This document shows, in pieces, positions 45,270-54,829 of a stretch of 64,000 nucleotides of DNA. Every line of letters begins with the position of its first letter. Positions within the stretch are counted from its first letter, which is position 1. The position numbers and the translations under genes are program-made. The notes beneath the pieces were generated by a model that worked only from the letters and a program-made list of their open reading frames with translations, searched no databases and was not told the DNA's origin. The stretch covers positions 43,623 through 107,622 of the forward strand of contig NZ_PNRE01000047.1 of NCBI RefSeq assembly GCF_002879645.1. The letters run 5' to 3'. The stretch is from Halomonas heilongjiangensis (GTDB taxonomy: Bacteria > Pseudomonadota > Gammaproteobacteria > Pseudomonadales > Halomonadaceae).

Positions 45270-45713
45270 ATGACGACCCATATCGGCCTGTCCGCCGAGG
45301 CCGCGGTGCTGGAACAGCTGGAGAGCTGGGTGGCCGCGGTACACGCCCAGGACATCGACGCCATCGTCGCCCACTATGCGCCGCATATCGTCGCCTTCGA
45401 CGCGGTGACGAAGCTGCAGTTCAAGGGCGTGGCGGCCTACCGTGATCACTGGCTGGCGTGCATGGAGATGTGCCCGGGGCCGATGGTCTTCGAGCTCCAC
45501 GAGGTCGCGATCCACGCCGATGGCGAGGTGGCCTTCTGCCACGCCCTGCACCGCTGCGGCAACACCAACGACAAGGGCGAGACCGAGGCGGGCTGGCTGC
45601 GCATGACCAGCGGCTACCGGCGCATCGAGGGCCAGTGGAAGGTGGTGCACGAGCACTTCTCCGTTCCCTTCGAGATGGAGAGCGGCAAGGCGCTGTTCGA
45701 CCTCGAGCCCTGA
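45270..45713 (+). CDS. SnoaL/NTF2-like protein (DUF4440-type)
   Basis: A 147-residue cone-fold protein beginning MTTHIGLSAEAAVLEQLESW, with the family pattern DIDAIVAHYAPHIVAFDAV and VAFCHALHRCG and ending SGYRRIEGQWKVVHEHFSVPF. An AGGAGGT site precedes it. Members bind small hydrophobic ligands or act as isomerases or hydrolases; no specific activity can be assigned. Confidence 0.88.
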   Translation: MTTHIGLSAEAAVLEQLESWVAAVHAQDIDAIVAHYAPHIVAFDAVTKLQFKGVAAYRDHWLACMEMCPGPMVFELHEVAIHADGEVAFCHALHRCGNTNDKGETEAGWLRMTSGYRRIEGQWKVVHEHFSVPFEMESGKALFDLEP

Positions 45714-45788
45714 GCCTCGACCCCACGAGAGTGTCGAAGACGGTGCCTCTCCCGCCCTGCACGGGGGAGGCGCCGCCTGGCGACGGCC

Positions 45789-46355
45789 TTACATCACCGG
45801 GACACCGGTGACCCACACGTGCAGATGGAAGGCGAAGAGATAGTAGGCGACCAGGCCGCCCACCACGGTGATGGCGGTGCCGGCCATGCCCGGTGTGGCC
45901 ACACTCGGCCGCGGGCGACGGCGGGCGGCGCGGAAGTCGAACACCGCCCAGAGCAGGAAGGCGCCGAAGAAGACGATATCGCCCAGCCGGCCGTTGGCCA
46001 GCAGGTGGGCGAAGGCCCAGAGCTTCACCGCCAGGATCATCGGGTGACCGAGCTTCGCCTTGATATGGTTGCCCGGCACATAGGTGGCCACCAGCAGGAT
46101 GAAGGCGGGAATCATCAACAAGGCGACGGCGTGGCGCAGCCCGACGGGCGGGAACCACACCCAGGTCGGGTCGAGGCGCATCTGGCCGTAGCCCCAGATC
46201 GCCAGGGCCAGGCCGACGACCGCGATCACCGAGTAGCCCCCCTTCCAGGGCATCTCGCCCAGCCGCTGGATCTGCGCGGTGCGCCAGTCGTCGGCGACGA
46301 TGCGCACCGAGTGCACTCCCAGGAAGATCAACAGGCCGAGAATCATCACGGTCAT
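45789..46355 (-). CDS. NnrU family membrane protein
   Basis: A 188-residue integral membrane protein beginning MTVMILGLLIFLGVHSVRIV. It contains VVGLALAIWGYGQMR and GNHIKAKLGHPMILAVKLWA, which are NnrU/isoprenylcysteine-methyltransferase-like features. NnrU is named for its occurrence in denitrification loci, but no denitrification genes are nearby and its reaction is unproven. The start was set where GGAGG precedes the ATG. Confidence 0.88.
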   Translation of the reverse strand: MTVMILGLLIFLGVHSVRIVADDWRTAQIQRLGEMPWKGGYSVIAVVGLALAIWGYGQMRLDPTWVWFPPVGLRHAVALLMIPAFILLVATYVPGNHIKAKLGHPMILAVKLWAFAHLLANGRLGDIVFFGAFLLWAVFDFRAARRRPRPSVATPGMAGTAITVVGGLVAYYLFAFHLHVWVTGVPVM

Positions 46356-46505
46356 GGGTGGGGCCTCCATCAGCAAAGGTTGAACGATACGCCAGCCTAG
46401 CCGCTCACCCGGCGTCGCACCAGCGATGCCTCAGCCCGCCAGGCTCGACCACCCTGCCCGATGGTCGCGAACCATGCCGCCTGTCACTGAGGGAGCCCCC
46501 CACGC

Positions 46506-47246
46506 TCACCCGGCCGAGATGGCCTGGCGCTCCAGTTCCCCGGCCAGCGCCGGCTCCAGGGCCAGCGCCTTGGCCAGCTGATCGAGCCAGGCCCGCTCCA
46601 TGGGGTTCTGCTCGTCGATCACCGCCACGCTGACCAGGTAGATCTCGCGGGCGGCCTGGGGCGAGTCGGCCTGGCGGGCCAGCGCCTCGGCGTCCAGCGG
46701 CGCGCGGAGCTGCTGCTCCACCCAGTCATGCAGCTCCCGGTCGGCGCCCAGTGCATCGATCTGCTCGGTGATCAGGGCCTGCTCGCTCTCGTCGATATGC
46801 CCATCGGCCCGCGACGCCAGGATCACCGCCTGCAGCAGCTCGAGGCTGCGCTGCTCGTGTGCCTGGCCCCCCAGACGCTCCACCGGCTCGCCCTCCGTCA
46901 GCGTCGCCGGCGCACCGCCGCGGGAATTCTGCCAGGCCTTCCAGGCCAGCGCGCCCACCCCGGCGATGGCGCCGTACTTGAGCGCCTTGCCGCCCAGCCG
47001 GCGGCCGCGCTTCGAGCCCACGAGCAGCCCCAGGGCACCGCCACCGAGCAGGCTCTTCATGTCGATACCGCCGCTCGCCTGTCCACCCTGCTGGCCGCCC
47101 TGCTGGCCGCCCTGCTGGCCGCCCTGCTGGCCGCCGCCGAGCTGGCGCGACAGCCCCTCCAGCATGCCCTTCACGTCCACCCCGCCGGCCGCCTGCTTGC
47201 CGCCGGCCTGCTGCATCAGTTGCTCGAGAATCCTGCTGGCGTTCAT
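46506..47246 (-). CDS. TerB/DUF533 family protein with QQGG tandem repeats
   Basis: A 246-residue protein. Residues 1-35 begin MNASRILEQLMQQAGGKQAA. A Gly-Gln repeat of four QQGG units follows at about 38-54, then a glycine-rich hydrophobic segment (LLGGGALGLLVGSKRGRRLG). The C-terminal half is a TerB-like helical domain (AVILASRADGHIDESEQALI). It matches DUF533 proteins such as YebE. The repeat is encoded by a 12-bp DNA tandem repeat that can change length by slippage. The function is unknown. Confidence 0.9.
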   Translation of the reverse strand: MNASRILEQLMQQAGGKQAAGGVDVKGMLEGLSRQLGGGQQGGQQGGQQGGQQGGQASGGIDMKSLLGGGALGLLVGSKRGRRLGGKALKYGAIAGVGALAWKAWQNSRGGAPATLTEGEPVERLGGQAHEQRSLELLQAVILASRADGHIDESEQALITEQIDALGADRELHDWVEQQLRAPLDAEALARQADSPQAAREIYLVSVAVIDEQNPMERAWLDQLAKALALEPALAGELERQAISAG

Positions 47247-47383
47247 CCTGCTCTCCTTGGCGTCATGATCGAGTAAAGGTCGAGGAGGCCTCGACAAGCA
47301 TCACGTTGACCCGCCGAAGCCCGGCGAGTTTCGACATTCGTCACCGTGCATCGCATCATGGCGGATAACGCCGACACCTGCCG

Positions 47384-47983
47384 ATGCCATCCATGACCCT
47401 CGACACCACCCTGCTCAACCGGCGCATGACCCATTTCGACGGCCACGACGAGATCTGGCTGTTCGGCTACGGCTCGCTGATCTGGAAGGCGGACTTCCCC
47501 TTCCTGGAACGCCGCCCGGCGCACATCCATGGCTGGGTGCGGCGCTTCTGGCAGGGCTCCCACGACCACCGCGGCACCCCCGAGGCACCGGGGCGGGTCG
47601 CCACCCTGGTCCGCGAGCCCGGCGCCATCTGCCACGGCATGGCCTATCGCATCGCGCCCGAGGTGCTGCGTCCCCTGGATGTGCGCGAGAAGAACGGCTA
47701 CCTGCGCGAGGTCATCCGGCTGCACTTCGATGACGGCCAGGGCGAGGGGGAGAGCGCCGAGGGGCTGCTCTATCTCGCCAGCGAGGACAACGCCGCCTTT
47801 CTCGGCGAGGCACCGCTCGACGCCATCGCCGAGCAGATCGCCATGGCGCATGGCCCGAGCGGGCCGAATCGCGACTACCTGCTGAACCTGGTCCAGGCAC
47901 TTCGCGACCTCGGCGTGGACGACCCCCACGTGTTCGCCCTGGCACGGCGGCTGCCCCACCCGTCAGCTGCCTCCGGCCGCTGA
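47384..47983 (+). CDS. Gamma-glutamylcyclotransferase (ChaC family)
   Basis: A 199-residue protein with the family nucleotide-like loop IWLFGYGSLIWKADFPF and the conserved REKNGYLREV, which contains the catalytic glutamate. ChaC enzymes cleave glutathione to 5-oxoproline and Cys-Gly. Translation may begin three codons later at MTLDTTLL. It is a single gene divergent from the TerB-like gene. Confidence 0.92.
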   Translation: MPSMTLDTTLLNRRMTHFDGHDEIWLFGYGSLIWKADFPFLERRPAHIHGWVRRFWQGSHDHRGTPEAPGRVATLVREPGAICHGMAYRIAPEVLRPLDVREKNGYLREVIRLHFDDGQGEGESAEGLLYLASEDNAAFLGEAPLDAIAEQIAMAHGPSGPNRDYLLNLVQALRDLGVDDPHVFALARRLPHPSAASGR

Positions 47984-48094
47984 ACCACGACCACGGAGAG
48001 GCCTCAGACAGGCGCAAGGAACGCACATGAACAGGACATCTCGGCAACACCCAGCGACACGTCAGCGTCAACGGCCCGCGAGGGACGTACGCTG

Positions 48095-48877
48095 ATGGCG
48101 GACCTGGCGTGGTACCAGCTCGCCCTCATCGGCCTGATCTTCGTCTGGAGCGGCTTCGTCAGGACGAGCCTGGGCTTCGGCGGCGCGGTGCTCTCCCTGC
48201 CGTTCCTGCTGCTGGTACTGAACGAGCCGCTGGTGTTCCTGCCGCTCATCGCCGTTCACCTGATGATCTTCTCGAGCTGGATCGCCTGGCGCGGCCACCG
48301 GCAACTGGTGGCCGCGAGCGAGAACGGCCGGCCCGCCGCCAGCAACATCGACTGGGCGTACCTGCGCAAGGCGATGAAGATCATGATCGTCCCCAAGCTG
48401 GTGGGGGTCGTGGGGCTGCTGACGCTGCCCGGCAACGTCATGACCAGCATCATCTTCGTGATCGTGCTGGTCTATGCGGTCGGCTATGTGCTCGACAGGC
48501 CGTTCCGCAGTAACCACCGCTACGTGGACTACGCCCTGCTGGCGATGGGCGGCTACGTCAGCGGCACCTCGCTGATCGGCGCCCCGCTGATCGTCGCGGT
48601 ATTCGCCTCGCATGTGGCCGCGCATCAGCTGCGCGACACCCTGTTCGTGCTCTGGTTCATCCTGGTGGTGATCAAGATGGTGTCGTTCGTGATCGCCGGC
48701 GTGGACCTGCAGCTCGTCCACCATCTCTGGCTGCTGCCCTGCGCCCTGGTCGGGCACCTGCTCGGCGAACGCGCCCACCGCTACATGCTGGCCGGCACGA
48801 CGAGCCTCTACTTCCGGGTGCTGGGCGTGGTGCTGATCATCGTCAGCGTGGTGGGGCTGCTCAACCCCGCGGGGTGA
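48095..48877 (+). CDS. TauE/SafE family sulfite or organosulfonate exporter
   Basis: A 260-residue polytopic protein of about eight membrane segments. It begins MADLAWYQLALIGLIFVWSG and carries RTSLGFGGAVLSLPFLLLVL, the first conserved half of the TauE fold. A repeat of that fold appears around SGTSLIGAPLIVAVFASHVA. The family exports sulfite, sulfoacetate or related anions. No sulfonate catabolism genes are adjacent. Confidence 0.9.
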   Translation: MADLAWYQLALIGLIFVWSGFVRTSLGFGGAVLSLPFLLLVLNEPLVFLPLIAVHLMIFSSWIAWRGHRQLVAASENGRPAASNIDWAYLRKAMKIMIVPKLVGVVGLLTLPGNVMTSIIFVIVLVYAVGYVLDRPFRSNHRYVDYALLAMGGYVSGTSLIGAPLIVAVFASHVAAHQLRDTLFVLWFILVVIKMVSFVIAGVDLQLVHHLWLLPCALVGHLLGERAHRYMLAGTTSLYFRVLGVVLIIVSVVGLLNPAG

Positions 48878-48956
48878 GGCGCGCGGCCCGGCACTCGCCA
48901 AACCGGCGTCCTGCTGCTAATGATGAGGGTGTCATCCCCAGCGGAGGGTGAACCCA

Positions 48957-49205
48957 GTGCCCCAGCACGAAACGACCATCATGGCCTTCGACGACCAGGG
49001 CCGCGAGTACATCATCGACGTCTTCGTCAGCGTCCGGGACATCAGCGACCTCCAACACACCGGCGCCACCCAGCGTGGGCTGCCCTCCTTCCGGACCCGG
49101 GAGGGCCACGAGGTCACCTACCTGGGCGGCGGCGAGTTCTCGGTCATGGTGCCGGGCGACGAGGTCGGCGTGACGGTCAGGACGGACGACCCAGAGTTCG
49201 TGTGA
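48957..49205 (+). CDS. Small hypothetical protein
   Basis: An 82-residue hydrophilic protein starting with GTG (VPQHETTIMAFDDQGREYII) nine bases after GGAGG. It has a compact beta-rich pattern (DVFVSVRDISDLQHTGATQR; EVTYLGGGEFSVM) but no domain I recognise. Codon use is typical of the surrounding genes, which supports it being real. The GTG three codons upstream is an alternative start. Confidence 0.7.
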   Translation: MPQHETTIMAFDDQGREYIIDVFVSVRDISDLQHTGATQRGLPSFRTREGHEVTYLGGGEFSVMVPGDEVGVTVRTDDPEFV

Positions 49206-49340
49206 AGAGTTCGTGTGAAGGCGCGGCCCTCAAGCCGCGTGGATCAAATTTCGTTCATGACGACATGAAGAACGCTGCCTTCACATTCATGGTGCAGTCT
49301 GCGAGACTCGTGCACTCATTTTGTGCACCCCCTCCTGACA

Positions 49341-49868
49341 ATGAAGACATATCTGGACAAGATGCGCGGCGAACGCGCACAGCCAGGCAGCGCCGACTGG
49401 CAGGACGCCCTCTGGTCGTGGCTCGGTGCCTTCGCCGGCATGGGCGCCATCTGCTGGCTCAGCACCCACTGGCTGTCACAGCACCTGCTGATCGTGGCCT
49501 CCTTCGGCGCCACCTCGGTGCTGATCTATGCCGCCCCCGAGAGCCCCTTCGCCCAGCCGCGCAACGTGCTGGTGGGCAGCATGCTGTCGGCCCTGATGGG
49601 CGTGGCCTGCTTCCAGTTGTTCGGCTCCACGGCGCTGGCCGTGTCGCTCGCCGTGTCGCTTTCCGTCCTGCTCATGCAGCTCACCCACACCGTGCACCCG
49701 CCGGGCGCCGCCGCGGCCCTGGTGGCGGTGATCGGCGGCCCCCAGATCACCGCCCTGGGCTGGTGGTATCCGCTGATGCCGATCGGCATCGGCTGCGCGG
49801 TCATGCTGGTGGTCGCCATCCTGGTGAACAACCTGGCGCGGCATCGCCGCTATCCACGTTTCTGGTAG
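49341..49868 (+). CDS. HPP family membrane protein
   Basis: A 175-residue protein with four to five membrane segments and the diagnostic HPPGAAAAL in LMQLTHTVHPPGAA. HPP proteins of cyanobacteria and plants have been linked to nitrite transport. The family role in proteobacteria is unknown. No good ribosome site precedes the ATG, so the exact start is uncertain. Confidence 0.88.
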   Translation: MKTYLDKMRGERAQPGSADWQDALWSWLGAFAGMGAICWLSTHWLSQHLLIVASFGATSVLIYAAPESPFAQPRNVLVGSMLSALMGVACFQLFGSTALAVSLAVSLSVLLMQLTHTVHPPGAAAALVAVIGGPQITALGWWYPLMPIGIGCAVMLVVAILVNNLARHRRYPRFW

Positions 49869-49996
49869 GGGCGGCAGCGGTCGCCGCCTCGGCACCCGGC
49901 CGGACGTGAGGCGGGGGCGTTTGCCGGGGGTACATCGAGGGCTTACTCTGAACCGAATGAGCGGCAGTCCCGATACCCTTGAAAAAGAGGCAGGCG

Positions 49997-51733
49997 ATGA
50001 GCAACAGGATCAAGGTGACCGCACCACTGGTCATCCTGCACGGTGACGAGATGGCCCAGGTGGCCTTCGAAAGGATCCTCGAGAAGTTCGTGAGCTCACC
50101 CCTGGATATCGGGCTCGTCGAGATCGACCTCTCCGCGGAGCATCGCCTGCTCACCAACGGGCAGGTGGTGATCGACGCCATCGAGGCCCTCAAGCGGTAC
50201 GGGGTGGGCGTAAAGAATGCCGGCATGACGGTCAACCGCACACAGTTGGGCGAGCTGCTCGCCAAGCACCCGGAGCTGGACGGCACCCGCCTGCATCCGC
50301 TCGCCACCAAATCGCCCAACGGCGCCATCCGCAAGGGCATCGGCGGCAACATCACCCGCGAGGACATCCAGTTCCGCAACCTCCAGGTCAGGACGCCCGA
50401 CTGGGTCGGTCGCGACATCGAGGTCGACACCATGGAGCGGGGCGGCATCAAGGACAGCTTCAACGCGCTCTCCACCGCCACCGGAGTGATCAAGCTGATG
50501 TTCGTCGGCGCCAGTGGCGACCCGGTGGAGCTCCACCGCCGCGAGGTGAACAAGGGCGACCCCTGGCTGCTCGCCACCAACGACCTGGATGACGTCAAGG
50601 CCTGGGCCCACCACTTCTTCCAGCGCGCCCTCGACGAGCAGCGCGATGCCTACCTGGGCCTGAAGGACACCGTGATCGCCGGCTATGACGGGGTGATGCG
50701 GGCCGCCATCGAGCGCATCTTCGACGCCGACTACCGCCGGCGGTTCGAGGCCCTGGGGCTCGAGTACCACTACGAACTGATCGACGCCCAGGCCGCGCGC
50801 CTCGTTGCCACCCCGCCGGAGCGGGCGCTGTGGGGCGTGCCGGACAACAACACCGGCCGCAAGCTCTACAAGCTCGTCGACCAGCTCAAGCGGCACGGCA
50901 TCCCCAGCCGCAAGGCCCATGTCTCGCTGTCACGGATGAGTGCCGGCGGCGGCGACCAGTACGGCAGCTACAACATGCCCGCCGAAGAGGACGGCATCCT
51001 CAAGGTCGTCGTCGATGGCGACGAGAAGCACGCCCGGCGCGTCAAGAAGGGCGACCCCATCCTGCTGATGTCCAACGACCGCCAGGCGATCAAGGACTGG
51101 GTCGGCCAGGTGTTCCGCGACGCCTCGCGCAAGGAGAAGGAGGTCTACTTCGGCCTCAAGCGCGAGTACATGGAGTACGACGAGGTCTTCAGCACGGTGA
51201 TCACCGAGGTACGCCTCGAACTGGCCCAGGCCGATACCCCGCCGCCCTCTTTCATGATCATGCGGCCCTCCAGCCAGCTCATCAAGATGATCACCGACCC
51301 GCCGCGAAATGCCCTCTACCCGGCGCAGAACCTCGACGGCGACATCTTCTCGGACATCTCCGCGGCGCTCGGCGGCAGCCTGGCCACCGCCAGCTCGATC
51401 ATCGAGAGCCAGAGCGGCACCATGCTCTTCGAAGCCCCCCACGGCACCGCCCACGACCTCTACCTGACGTACCTCGAGAGCGACGGCAAGGAGGCACACT
51501 TCAACTCCTCGGCGCTGATCTACGCCGTGGCCAACGCCCTCGAGACGCTGGCCGAGCGCGAGAGCAACGACGCCCTGATCGACTACTCCCAGCGGCTCAA
51601 GGCCGCGCTGATCGACACCGTCGCCGACGGCATCATCACCGGCGACCTCAAGGGCAAGACCACCGACCCGGACGCGGAGCAGGTCGTGGACATGCAGGGG
51701 TTCCTCGATGCCGTGGCCCAGCGCCTGGGCTGA
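49997..51733 (+). CDS. NADP-type isocitrate dehydrogenase with an internal duplication (long form)
   Basis: A 578-residue enzyme of the isocitrate/isopropylmalate dehydrogenase superfamily. Isocitrate-handling and cofactor regions are visible in RKGIGGNITREDIQF, YPAQNLDGDIFSDISAALGG and FEAPHGTAHDLY. It is closer by eye to the eukaryote-like IDH group than to E. coli Icd. Residues 154-240 and 324-403 are related copies; each has a VIK/ILK strand, KGDPxLL, a W-containing helix and YxGLK. This explains a length about 160 residues above the usual. Reaction assignment is by family; the extra copy is unusual. Confidence 0.8.
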   Translation: MSNRIKVTAPLVILHGDEMAQVAFERILEKFVSSPLDIGLVEIDLSAEHRLLTNGQVVIDAIEALKRYGVGVKNAGMTVNRTQLGELLAKHPELDGTRLHPLATKSPNGAIRKGIGGNITREDIQFRNLQVRTPDWVGRDIEVDTMERGGIKDSFNALSTATGVIKLMFVGASGDPVELHRREVNKGDPWLLATNDLDDVKAWAHHFFQRALDEQRDAYLGLKDTVIAGYDGVMRAAIERIFDADYRRRFEALGLEYHYELIDAQAARLVATPPERALWGVPDNNTGRKLYKLVDQLKRHGIPSRKAHVSLSRMSAGGGDQYGSYNMPAEEDGILKVVVDGDEKHARRVKKGDPILLMSNDRQAIKDWVGQVFRDASRKEKEVYFGLKREYMEYDEVFSTVITEVRLELAQADTPPPSFMIMRPSSQLIKMITDPPRNALYPAQNLDGDIFSDISAALGGSLATASSIIESQSGTMLFEAPHGTAHDLYLTYLESDGKEAHFNSSALIYAVANALETLAERESNDALIDYSQRLKAALIDTVADGIITGDLKGKTTDPDAEQVVDMQGFLDAVAQRLG

Positions 51734-51937
51734 GGTGGCGGCCGGCCTGGCCACGTCAGGCCGCCGCTCGCCGATATCGGCCACAGCGTCGATACTGGGG
51801 AAAGTCGCTCGGCGCGGAGTCACAATGAGAGCGATATCACCATCACAGCGGACGAGCGCCCCTGAAGTGCATCTCGCCTGACGACTCGTTTCCCCCAGCA
51901 GCCAATCGGTACTGTCATAGACGCCCAACGATGAGGA

Positions 51938-52138
51938 ATGGACTTGCGACTGATCAACCATATCAACGCCCCTCAGACCAAGGCGTTTGCCAAACACTGC
52001 TTCGAGGAAAAATCGTCAGAGCAGCTGCGTGCCGCGGCCAAGGAGAAGCCCGACGAGAGCGTGCTGAGCGACTGTGGTATCACGGAAGGCCAGTACGAGG
52101 AGGCCGTTGCGGCGGCGCTGGCAGAGCTCGAAGCATAG
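51938..52138 (+). CDS. Small acidic hypothetical protein
   Basis: A 66-residue soluble protein, mostly helical by composition (KAFAKHCFEEKSSEQLRAAA; YEEAVAAALAELEA). There is no signal or membrane segment. Purine-rich sequence precedes the ATG. The family is not recognised; its compact size and chromosome-like codon use argue that it is translated. Confidence 0.6.
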   Translation: MDLRLINHINAPQTKAFAKHCFEEKSSEQLRAAAKEKPDESVLSDCGITEGQYEEAVAAALAELEA

Positions 52139-52261
52139 GGACTCGATGCAGGGCACTGGGTTCTCGTTGACGACCTGGCGAGACCGTTTGTGCAAGCCAT
52201 CCATCCGGCAATAGGAGCTGGCATGGCTCTTCGACTAGGCTTAGCGCATTGGCATCAGGAA

Positions 52262-52828
52262 ATGGCTAGCATCATGATCTCACTCAGCCCCCAGGCACTC
52301 GCAGTCGTCGACGGGCTCGCCGAGCGTCACCATTTCAGTCGCGACGCCATTGCGCATATGGTCTCGGCCGTGGCCGACGGTGATGGCCAGATGGCGATGT
52401 TTTCGCATCCCGAGTTCGGCGGCCCCGGCCAATGGATGCAGGGTGGCATGCTGATGCTGAGCGCCCCCCTCAACCATGTCTTGAACGCCCGGGTGGATGC
52501 GCTGTGCCACGAGATTGGCGAGATCCTTGCCCACCAGCCGGGCCGGCTCGTCGCGGAAGCGAACACGGCCTGGTGGCCGGCGGAACTCGGCACACCCAAC
52601 GCGACCGGCGAGCAGAACGGTTTGCGCTATGCCTACTTTGCGCAGGCCCGGCGCCTCGTCGTGCAGACCGGAGATACCCTCCGGGTCTATGACACCCTTG
52701 ACCATCGCATCGGCGGCCTTGCCCAGCAGCAGGGAAGCCAGAGCCGATTTACGGTGACCAGCCAGCACGGGGACGTCGACCTCGCGAGCCTGCCGGTCAT
52801 TTCCACCGACAGGCTATCGCCAGGCTAG
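52262..52828 (+). CDS. Conserved hypothetical protein (relative of SHOCT-domain proteins, without the SHOCT tail)
   Basis: A 188-residue protein. It has a helical N terminus (SLSPQALAVVDGLAERHHFS), a middle rich in Gly and Met (HPEFGGPGQWMQGGMLML) and a C-terminal beta region (AWWPAELGTPNATGEQNGLR; YDTLDHRIGGLAQQQGSQS). This arrangement is shared with proteins that usually end in a SHOCT motif, which is missing here. A start four codons later (MISLSP) is equally possible. The function is unknown. Confidence 0.65.
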   Translation: MASIMISLSPQALAVVDGLAERHHFSRDAIAHMVSAVADGDGQMAMFSHPEFGGPGQWMQGGMLMLSAPLNHVLNARVDALCHEIGEILAHQPGRLVAEANTAWWPAELGTPNATGEQNGLRYAYFAQARRLVVQTGDTLRVYDTLDHRIGGLAQQQGSQSRFTVTSQHGDVDLASLPVISTDRLSPG

Positions 52829-53476
52829 ACCACGAAAGGATCTACCGGTGTGCAGGGACCTAATGCGGCGTCGACAGTCTCGGCAGCCTCCAGCATCAGG
52901 TCATCGCGCAAGCGGGTAATGCGCAACACACGCCGACCCCCTCAGGCCCTGCCGGGCCGGGGCCGCCGCGTGTTTCCCCACGACCAGGCCGTGGCTCAGA
53001 TCACCCCGCAGTTCTGCAGTGTCAGCGCCACCAGCAGCAATACCCCCAGGCCGATCAGCCTGGCGGTGGCCCCTTCTTGCCCTGTTTCCTGTCCATCGCC
53101 TCCCGTCCTCTCGCCCTGAAGTCCAGCCTCACGGACGCCGCCTCCATGTTCCTGCCTGATGATAGCGCATCGGGCATCGGGGCTCCTGGGGCCCTCTCGC
53201 CCTCTTGGCCACTGGTTAGCCGCACGGCCGGAATGCTGAGTCATGCCGTAAAGGCAGCAATGCCCTCTACCTTTAGTCTAAAAGGCAGGAAAACCATCCA
53301 ACTGTATCGTGAACATTGCTAGAATCTCGCGCGCACAGCAGGCGCCCCTGCCTTGGGCTACCCGCCCGGGGCGGCTCGGCCGGCTCGACCCGGCGCTCAC
53401 CCGCGCCCACGGCTCGACCGCCGAGCGCCCGGCAGGGTGGCGCCTGCCCGCCCATGACAACCCCGAGAGACCCTCC
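52829..53476. other. Gene-poor interval before sstT
   Basis: I find no well-supported gene in these 648 bases. A minus-strand frame ending at 52996 encodes a hydrophobic tail (ARLIGLGVLLLVALTLQ) that would suit a one-helix membrane peptide, but its start is unclear. The last 100 bases form the sstT leader, rich in G/C hairpins. Confidence 0.5.
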
Positions 53477-54700
53477 ATGTTCGCCACCGTGCACGCCCTC
53501 AGCCGCCCGCTGCTTCGCCTGGGGCTGATCCCCCAGATCGCCATCGGCATCGTCTGCGGCATCCTGCTCGCCTCCGTCTCGCCCGAGGCGGCCCAGTCGG
53601 TATCGCTACTCGGCCAACTGTTCATCTCCGCCCTGAAGGCGGTCGCCCCGATCCTGGTGTTCGTGCTCGTGGCGGCGGCCATCGCCGGCCACCGGCAGGG
53701 CCAACCCACCCATATCCGCTCGGTCCTGGTGCTCTATGTGATCGGTACCCTGACCGCCGCCCTGGTGGCCGTCGTCGCGAGCTTCGTGTTTCCCACCACC
53801 CTGGCCCTGGACGTGCCCGAGGTCAGCGGCAACCCGCCGGGCGGCATCGTCGAGATCCTCCGGAACCTGCTGCTGAGCGCCGTCACCAACCCGGTCACTG
53901 CGCTGATGGAGGGCAACTTCATCGCGATCCTGGTATGGGCCATTGGGCTGGGCATCATGCTGCGCCAGGCCGAGGAGAGCACCCGGACGATGCTGAGCGA
54001 CCTCTCCGACGCCGTGTCGAACATCGTCCGGATCGTGATCCGCTTCGCCCCGCTGGGCATCTTCGGCCTGGTCGCCGCCACCCTGGCGGAGTCCGGCATG
54101 GGCGCCCTGCTCGACTATGGCCACCTGCTGATGGTGATCGTCGGCTGCATGCTGTTCGTGGCGCTGGTCACCAACCCGCTGATCGTCTACTGGCAGACCC
54201 GCCGCAACCCCTACCCGCTGGTCTTCACCTGCCTGCGCGGCAGCGCCATCACCGCCTTCTTCACGCGCAGCTCGGCGGCCAACATCCCGGTCAACCTGGA
54301 GCTGTGCAAGCGGCTGAAGCTGCACGCCGACACCTACGCGATCGCGATCCCGCTGGGCGCGACCATCAACATGAGCGGGGCCGCCATCACCATCAGCGTG
54401 ATCACCCTCGCCGCCGCCCACACCCTAGGCATCGGCGTCGACTTCCCCACCGCCCTGCTGCTGTGCATCGTCTCCGCCCTGGCCGCCTGCGGCGTCTCCG
54501 GGGTGGCCGGCGGCTCGCTGCTGCTGATCCCCATGGCCGCCAGCCTGTTCGGCATCTCCACCGACGTGGCCATGCAGGTGGTGGCGATCGGCTTCGTGAT
54601 CAGCGTGGTGCAGGACGCCACCGAAACGGCGCTGAACTCCTCCACCGACGTGCTGTTCACCGCGGCCGCCTGCCAGAACGAGGCGAACCGGCAGGCGTGA
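53477..54700 (+). CDS. sstT: Serine/threonine:sodium symporter
   Basis: A 407-residue dicarboxylate/amino acid:cation symporter family protein, close to the 414 residues of SstT. SstT-type sequences include [58 protein letters not shown] and [20 protein letters not shown]. It imports L-serine and L-threonine with sodium. The ATG before [15 protein letters not shown] was used; the in-frame upstream stretch is not protein-like. Confidence 0.94.
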   Translation: MFATVHALSRPLLRLGLIPQIAIGIVCGILLASVSPEAAQSVSLLGQLFISALKAVAPILVFVLVAAAIAGHRQGQPTHIRSVLVLYVIGTLTAALVAVVASFVFPTTLALDVPEVSGNPPGGIVEILRNLLLSAVTNPVTALMEGNFIAILVWAIGLGIMLRQAEESTRTMLSDLSDAVSNIVRIVIRFAPLGIFGLVAATLAESGMGALLDYGHLLMVIVGCMLFVALVTNPLIVYWQTRRNPYPLVFTCLRGSAITAFFTRSSAANIPVNLELCKRLKLHADTYAIAIPLGATINMSGAAITISVITLAAAHTLGIGVDFPTALLLCIVSALAACGVSGVAGGSLLLIPMAASLFGISTDVAMQVVAIGFVISVVQDATETALNSSTDVLFTAAACQNEANRQA

Positions 54701-54829
54701 CATGACGACGCCGGCCCCGCGAGGCGGCGGGGCCATCAGTTGCACACGCTGCCGGTTACCGGCCGAGGCGCCACACCCGACCCGCTATAGTTGGAAAACC
54801 CCCATCTCCGGCACGGGCGAGCAGCGACC

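Noticed and set aside
52996..53244. 82-codon minus-strand frame ending in a hydrophobic segment
   Set aside because: The tail could be a membrane helix, but the N-terminal part is low-complexity, there is no clear ribosome site, and the start cannot be fixed. It is mentioned only in the interval description.
53606..54421. Minus-strand frame opposite sstT
   Set aside because: Composition of an antisense shadow; sstT is certain on the plus strand.
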